Assembly (NCBI GenBank): GCA_011947345.1
Contig: JAAVTG010000512.1
Coordinates: 1-33,602 of the forward strand
Direction of reading: 5' to 3'
DNA: 33,602 nucleotides
Source of the DNA: Phytophthora quininea
Taxonomy: Eukaryota > Oomycota > Peronosporomycetes > Peronosporales > Peronosporaceae
Below the pieces are notes generated by a model that did no database searches, was not told the DNA's origin, and saw only the letters and a list, made by a program, of their open reading frames with translations. Position numbers and translations under genes: made by a program. Positions 28,586 to 33,602 of this stretch are shown piece by piece. Every line of letters starts with the position of its first letter. Position 1 is the first letter of the stretch.

Positions 28586-29670
28586 ATGCGATTGGATAAA
28601 ACAACTAAAACTGGATATTTACCTCGTGTCTCACGCTCCATACAAACCTCTTAGGACCGGGACCGGGTCCCACAGTGAGCCCGGGCAGATAACCCCTCAT
28701 TAAGTAACGATCAGGTACAAGCAATTGGTGACGATCAGAGAGGGCGTAATCAAGGAGATGCTGTGGTGCAAGGACTGATTTGTACCCACGAAGTAGCGAG
28801 ATCTTTGGCGCTGTCTTTAAGGGATGCGGTATTTGCAGTCATTGTGAAAGATGTGGAGCGGTGGAGGATAGGCAAAAAAAAGGTAGAGAAGCTAACAACA
28901 AAGAGAGTCGAATTTGCTTTGCGGACATCAAGCACACTTTTCGGGGCACGGGAACGTACATTGGCCCACCCCACGCTGCTACACGTCGCGAGCCCCGGAT
29001 AGTTTTGGTCGGTGTCGCTCTCGCCCCGCAAGACTCCCACTAAAGGAAGTGGTTGCTGGTAGGAAGAAGGACAAGGCCCAAGGATATGGCCTAAGGACAA
29101 GGACCCCCCAACTGGCCACCCCGTCGACTCCGATCGAGACAAGCCCTATCAAGGCCGACAACCCCACCAGGCAGCAGGTAAAACATACCCATGCTGTTGC
29201 CAAGGGCCCCGTAGACTCGCCAAGTCAGTTCTAATCACCCAGCACTCGTCCCAAGACACCTGGAAAAGCAGAGCTAGCTCGCCAACGGGTACACAAGGTG
29301 AGCACATCAGCATCCATCACAGACGTCGGAGTACCCCCTCCGTTAGTTGGTAGTCTGGGCGCGTTGGCGTTGGCAGGATTTCGATAGATCCCGCTTCGCC
29401 ACAGTATCATTTACCAAGATAGCAAGTATTGCGTGCGACATATTCGGACCGTGACCAGACTGCATGGATGCGCAAGTAGAGACCCGGTTCGGTGACTCTA
29501 TTGCGTCATTCTGTAAGTTCGTCGATGTAGGGCGAACGTGTCAACGCCATTCCAGTTGGACCGGAAGAAGAGCTCAATCGAACCCACCGAGTCAATCGCC
29601 GCTCCTCGAATCAATATCGGATCAACAGAGCTATTCGGACTCTAGCCATTAGCCCGTCTCACTGAGATCT
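28586..29670. other. Low-complexity, transposon-like region with no recognised domain
   Basis: Plus-strand frames at 28763-29002, 28780-29043 and 28914-29234 overlap and may be pieces of one Gag-like or Helitron N-terminal protein: a Cys cluster GCGICSHCERCGAVED, then a Pro/Thr/Lys-rich stretch (ATPSTPIETSPIKADNP). A CCGGGACCGGGTCCC patch lies near 28657-28671. No hallmark domain was found. The 5' end of the following Helitron may lie here. Confidence 0.35.
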
Positions 29671-30425
29671 CCATGCTGATCCACGCACCGACACTCCATC
29701 GGCGGTACCGCCTGCTCCTGCTCCTCGCGCCGGTGTTGCTGTTGTGGACCAGGCTGAAGTTAAACGTATTCGCGCTGCCAAGGAGGCGTGCGCGTCGGGC
29801 GAACATGTCGGCTTCCCGGTTTGAACAGACAAGGCGAGCTGCTGCAGAATATCAACGGCGTCGACGGGCAGCACGGAGTGCGTCTCAAGTCAAACACGAC
29901 AGAGAGAGCGCTAGAGCCGCTCGGGTGTGGCGTAACCTTGGGTGTTCCTACGCGTCTTCCCGTGGGTTGGTTGAAGAACAGCGCCGTGTTCGTCGTGAGG
30001 CCGCAAGATCGGTGCAGATCTCTCCGATACAAGAAGGCGTATGGGTACAGAGGTGGCCATAAGGTTGGCACACACCCTATTTTTCGCGTCAATTCATTCA
30101 AAATTGGGAGTTTGGCGCCCGAACTTGAACCAATCGTTGGTCGCGTTGCGACGATTCCGCCAAGCAAACATCATCTAAATCGAAGCAAAACTGAGCAAGT
30201 TTCTATACAACTGATCGGAAGCGAGGCTGGACAAAGGTTGGAAATGCTTTTTTTTGAGTTTTGTGTTGAAAGGTTATGTGTACCACACATCTTAGTTCGT
30301 AATCGTCTTACATCCTACTGAGAACACTTTAATGCAGCGCTTCCTCATCGAGAGCACCAATTTTTCCAGGTAAATCACCGGCATATTTTCCCACTGCTTC
30401 TTGATCTCACAGATCAAATCGTTCT

Positions 30426-33029
30426 TTGTTCTCTCGGTTTACTTCTCAGGAGAGAACGACATTGTGTACTTGCCGTTACTGCGATGCTGGAAAGTTTCCT
30501 GACGAATCGCTCAGTAGCTGTTGCAGTGGCGGAAAAGTCGTGCTGCCTGAACGACGTGAGCCTCCTCGCGAACTCAAGCAGTTATTCGACGACAACAACT
30601 TTATGCGGATGATCTGGGCGTACACAACGTGTTTGCTTTCACATCAATTGGCACTACGCCACATCTTCCCTTAGATGTTGATGAAAGCACAACTTCCAGC
30701 GGTGTCTACAACTCCAGAGTCATGGGAACTATCTGTCATCGAATGGGGTCGCTTTTTCCACCTTCCGGGAATCCACAGGACGCGATATTTGCCCAAATTT
30801 ACATGAATGATCCCAACCACGCGGACCCTGTTGACTTGCGTCGTTGTGACCACGATTCAGCACGTCATGGATGACCACAACGAGTACGCAAGATAGTGTA
30901 GGAAAGCAAGGCAAATTCTACTCACGTGCCGTCAAGCAGTAAACGATGCGGCCAGTTCCGCTAGGTATGCACCTCAACTGGCGCGGTCAAATACATTTAC
31001 AAGTATGTTTACAAGGGCTCCCACCACACCACGACCACAATTGAGAACGTACTGGGAGTGGTGAACGAGATCCTGCTGTATCAATTGGGACGATACGTTT
31101 CGTCTGTCGAGGCTTACATGCGGCTCTTTCGGCATGAAACTTGTGGCGCTTCACGTGCATCTTCCGGGTCAAAGCGCTGCTATTTTTTGGTTAAAATGCC
31201 ACCGACTCGCACGTTCGGTATCTCATATGAAGACTAAGCCGAAATCTTACTCCCACGTTTGCCAAAACGAACCCGACGTGGCTGGAAAACATGCTCTACA
31301 AAGTCATTCCTCAGAGTACAAATGGGACCCCGAAACCAAGTGTTGGCAACGCTACAAGAGATACCTCGCTTGGGCGCATTGTTCATGTGTCCCCAAGAGA
31401 CGTAGAGCAATATTATCTGCGCTTGATGCTGAGCTACTGCAGAGGCTCTGTCAGCTTTAAGACCTGCGCACCGTCGACGGACAGCTATACCCGACTTTTA
31501 AAGACGCAGCATAAGCGGCCGGCTATCTAGATAACGATCAAGAATGGGATCAGTGCCTTGAAGAAGCTGCACAATTCCAGATGCTGTTCCAACTAAGGCG
31601 ACTGTTTGGTGTCATATTGGTATATTCCATGCCGAGCGATGTGCCCTCCCTTTGGCGAAAGTTCAAGAGCTTATTGTCGGAGGATTATCAAGTGAGGATT
31701 GGGGCGGACGCTGACGATAGACAAGTGGAATATCTCGCCCTCAAGGCGATTGAGACAGTACTGGTCTCCAACGCAAACACACCCTCTGATTATCAGTTGC
31801 ACTCCCTCGACGACTACTCAGATGTGCATTATATGGATAACGCTTCCGGGGTTTCACTGGCTGTTGAAGACCTTGATTATACTCATGCCCAGCTTCAACG
31901 GACCGCATCATTGGTTTTGCCGCTGAACGAGGGTCAGAAGAACGTCCTTGACGCGGTAATGGCCGCCGTCAACTTCACCGATGATAACGACGGATTTGTA
32001 GCAAATTCTCGGGCCTCTGGATGCGACGATAGACTCTTTTTCCTTGACGGACCCGGGAAACAGGAAAGTCCTTCCTCTTGGAACAACGTTTGGCCCATGT
32101 TCGACTCGAGGAGAGACACCCTGTTACAGTTGCTTCCAGTTGCGTGGCATCTATGCTACTCACTGGTGGACGAACAGCTCATTCTACCTTTGAGATCCCC
32201 ATCAAACTTAAGGAAACCTCGACATGCAACATCAAGCGTGGGAGTCTACAGGCCAAATCGATTTGTGGAGCGAGCTTGATTATCTGGGATGAAGCTCCGA
32301 TGATGAACAGGAAGTGATATTCCGGTACAAGACTACTACGATCGTGATTTCAATGTGCTTTTCGATGCTGTTTACCCCGGTGCTGGTAAACCGGATTTAC
32401 CGGATAGTTACTTTGCGCAGTGGGCAATCTTGGCCCCCATAAACTCCAGCATCTGGCGCATTAACGTGTTAGTTGCAGACCGGCTGTCAGGCGAAACCTG
32501 CGAGTACCGTCTGTGGATTCGATGGAAGGTCCTGATGAGATGTTGTTTAAACTCGAGTTCCTCCACGCTCAGAACTTCTCGGGTATACCACCCCACAGGA
32601 TGGTGCTAAAGATGGGGAGTCCGATCATTCTAGTTCGCAATCTTGACAGCAAGGCAGGGCTGTCTAATGGAACCAGACTGAGGGTTCTCTCTGCGAGAGA
32701 AATGCATCTTCGCGGTCATTATGACAGAGTCTCGCAATGGACAACGGGCTTCACCCCGCGTAATTTTTATCAGCGACGACGATGACAAGGACTTTCCCTT
32801 CCTGATTCGCCGCAAACAATTTCCTGTCTTCTCTGCCTTTGCAATGACAATTAACAGGGCACAGGGACAGTCGATTGACTACGCGGGAATTAGCTTGCAC
32901 AGTCCCGTGTTTTCTCACGGGCAGCTGTATGTAGCCATGTCTCGTGCAACGTCAAGGCGTGGAATTACAATTTTGGTCGACGAATCAGCCATTGAGAATG
33001 ACGCTGCGCATACCAAGAATGTAGTCTAA
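30426..33029 (+). pseudogene. Helitron Rep-helicase gene with the Rep (HUH) core deleted
   Basis: The protein normally nicks and unwinds DNA for rolling-circle transposition. Present in order are a Zn-finger block (CRYCDAGKFPDESLSSCCSG, GKVVLPERREPP), FAFTSIGT, GVYNSRVMGTICHRMGSLFP and QIYMNDPNHADPVD. Next are AVKYIYKYVYKGSHH (about 30985), VNEILLYQLGRYVSSVEAYM, RIVHVSPRDVEQYYLRLML and LRRLFGVILVYSMPS, then the helicase with Walker A in LFFLDGPG plus shifted ETGKSFLLEQ, GGRTAHSTFEIPIKL, LIIWDEAPMMNR, SGIPPHRMVLKMGSPIILVR with NLD, and AFAMTINRAQGQSID with SHGQLYVAMSRAT. The roughly 350 residues with the HUH motif and catalytic Tyr, expected between about 30850 and 30980, are absent. At least eight frame changes occur. 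The stop is at 33027-33029. Confidence 0.85.
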
Positions 33030-33200
33030 AGGGAGAGTTTTGGCGCACGACGTTAACTTTAAAATTCACGTTACTATTTCGTTTTTATAGTGGCAACACT
33101 TCCAGCTCCATCCAGCTGCCGAGCGCAGCGAGGCGGCACCGGCGAGTAGTGCAGTGGGCTGCGAAGCGAGCGAAACGGGTTGGGGCTAACCATGTCATAT
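33030..33200. other. Helitron 3' untranslated segment
   Basis: This 170-bp segment lies between the helicase stop and the terminal hairpin. It is AT-rich at first and then GC-rich (GCCGAGCGCAGCGAGGCGGC). It contains no gene. Confidence 0.5.
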
Positions 33201-33231
33201 CGCCCGCTTACGCGGGCGACCCTAATGCTAG
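33201..33231 (+). repeat. Helitron 3' terminal hairpin and CTAG end
   Basis: A perfect 7-bp GC stem (33201-33207 with 33212-33218) and a TTAC loop are followed by ACCCTAATGCTAG. Helitron 3' ends carry a short GC hairpin about 10 bp before CTRR, and insertion leaves T at the right flank, as seen at 33232. Confidence 0.88.
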
Positions 33232-33235
33232 TTCT

Positions 33236-33550
33236 TAGTTGATGGGCTGAGTCGACAACCTGACTATAACCGTGATGCTTCTCGCTGCTGACGATGCAGA
33301 GACTGTAGTACCACACACACACACACAGATCTGGTCGACGGTGGCCTAACTCTGCTTGTGATTCCAGGTAGCTGACATATATTGCGTTGGCCTCTGCTGG
33401 AGAGGTGAAGTATAGTCGGAAATCAAACTTCATTTCAGGTGTAGTATGAGCAACATTTCGGAGGCAAGAGATAGCAGGCCATCTCTGCTTTTTGCCCATG
33501 TAATATGCGTGTGACACCACCAGTACGTCGGATGCTCCCCATACTTGCAC
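33236..33550 (-). CDS. Unrecognised coding-like frame cut by the Helitron insertion
   Basis: On the minus strand a long open frame (codon at 33550, no ATG there; reads LVQVWGASDVLVVSHAYYMG) continues through CLRNVAHTTPEMKFDFRLYF and SPAEANAIYVSYLESQ. It reaches the Helitron end at 33231 and runs on into the element to a stop at 33074. The first 65 residues look protein-like. The rest includes a CA repeat (33312-33327), so the real coding part may end near 33365. I do not recognise a family. It may be the interrupted exon of a host gene extending beyond the window. Confidence 0.35.
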
Positions 33551-33602
33551 CAGCTAGTTGCGTACCAGAAACTTCGTTTGTGTTGAAATATTCCGATTCT
33601 CT

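Larger units (their letters stand above)
29671..33231 (+). mobile_element. Helitron, degraded, with intact 3' terminus
   Basis: The 3' end is textbook: a GC-rich hairpin CGCCCGC-TTAC-GCGGGCG (33201-33218), 9 bp, then CTAG (33228-33231) followed by host T (33232). Upstream on the same strand is a Helitron protein: an Arg-rich N-terminal part (AEVKRIRAAKEACASGEH and AAEYQRRRRAARSASQ), a Cys-rich Helitron-like N domain and a PIF1-family helicase. The 5' end (A|TC) was not found; 29671 is only where recognisable protein sequence begins. Multiple frameshifts and a large internal deletion make it non-autonomous. Confidence 0.85.

Noticed and set aside
30062..30425. Open frame between the Helitron N-terminal parts as a separate gene
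   Set aside because: It is AT-rich, lacks motifs and interrupts Helitron sequence; more likely decayed insert than a gene.

Overview
The window looks like nuclear DNA of an oomycete (Phytophthora/Pythium-type stramenopile). The evidence is: short GT-AG introns (57-89 bp) in conserved genes; a delta-12 fatty acid desaturase that reads like the oomycete enzyme; cytosolic eL36 split into three exons; a eukaryotic tRNA-Leu; and a set of eukaryotic transposons (Fanzor, PIF/Harbinger, Crypton, Helitron, Copia, Tc1/mariner, pogo). The species assignment is recognition by eye, not a search.

Layout. Positions 1-15.9 kb are gene-rich. In order: the 3' part of an RBM28/Nop4-type nucleolar RNA-binding protein (+), a Calx-beta single-pass membrane protein (+), a Fanzor RNA-guided-nuclease-like gene (+), a delta-12 desaturase (-), a 2 kb stretch with nothing firm, ribosomal protein eL36 (+), a class I cyclic-nucleotide phosphodiesterase (+), a small probable mitochondrial protein resembling ATP synthase subunit k/DAPIT (+), and an OTU-like cysteine protease (-). 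From about 16 kb to 33.2 kb the window is almost wholly transposon sequence. It holds a Tc1/mariner fragment joined to a Copia integrase (+), which abuts an inverted Copia reverse transcriptase (-). Then come a SET-domain methyltransferase remnant running straight into a pogo/Tigger DDE domain, a tRNA-Leu(UAG) and a TGAG microsatellite. Next is a whole PIF/Harbinger element with terminal inverted repeats, target duplication and both genes, followed by another Tc1 scrap and a Crypton tyrosine recombinase. A 2 kb element encoding an HTH plus Ulp1-type protease follows, bounded by inverted arrays of a degenerate 21-bp repeat. Last is a degraded Helitron whose 3' hairpin and CTAG end are visible at 33231.

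One property affects every call. Nearly all conserved genes here, housekeeping ones included, carry single-base frameshifts, often in homopolymers, while their protein sequence stays conserved on both sides. I read most of these as assembly indels, so a frameshift alone is not used as proof that a gene is dead. Large losses are treated as real decay: the missing HUH/Rep core of the Helitron, the inverted Copia halves and the absent N-terminal half of the pogo transposase.

The most interesting items are the Fanzor gene with its RuvC motifs still visible, the HTH-Ulp1 element with repeat-array ends and no recognisable transposase, the SET/pogo juxtaposition (an arrangement like primate SETMAR but with another transposase family), and the nearly intact Harbinger element.
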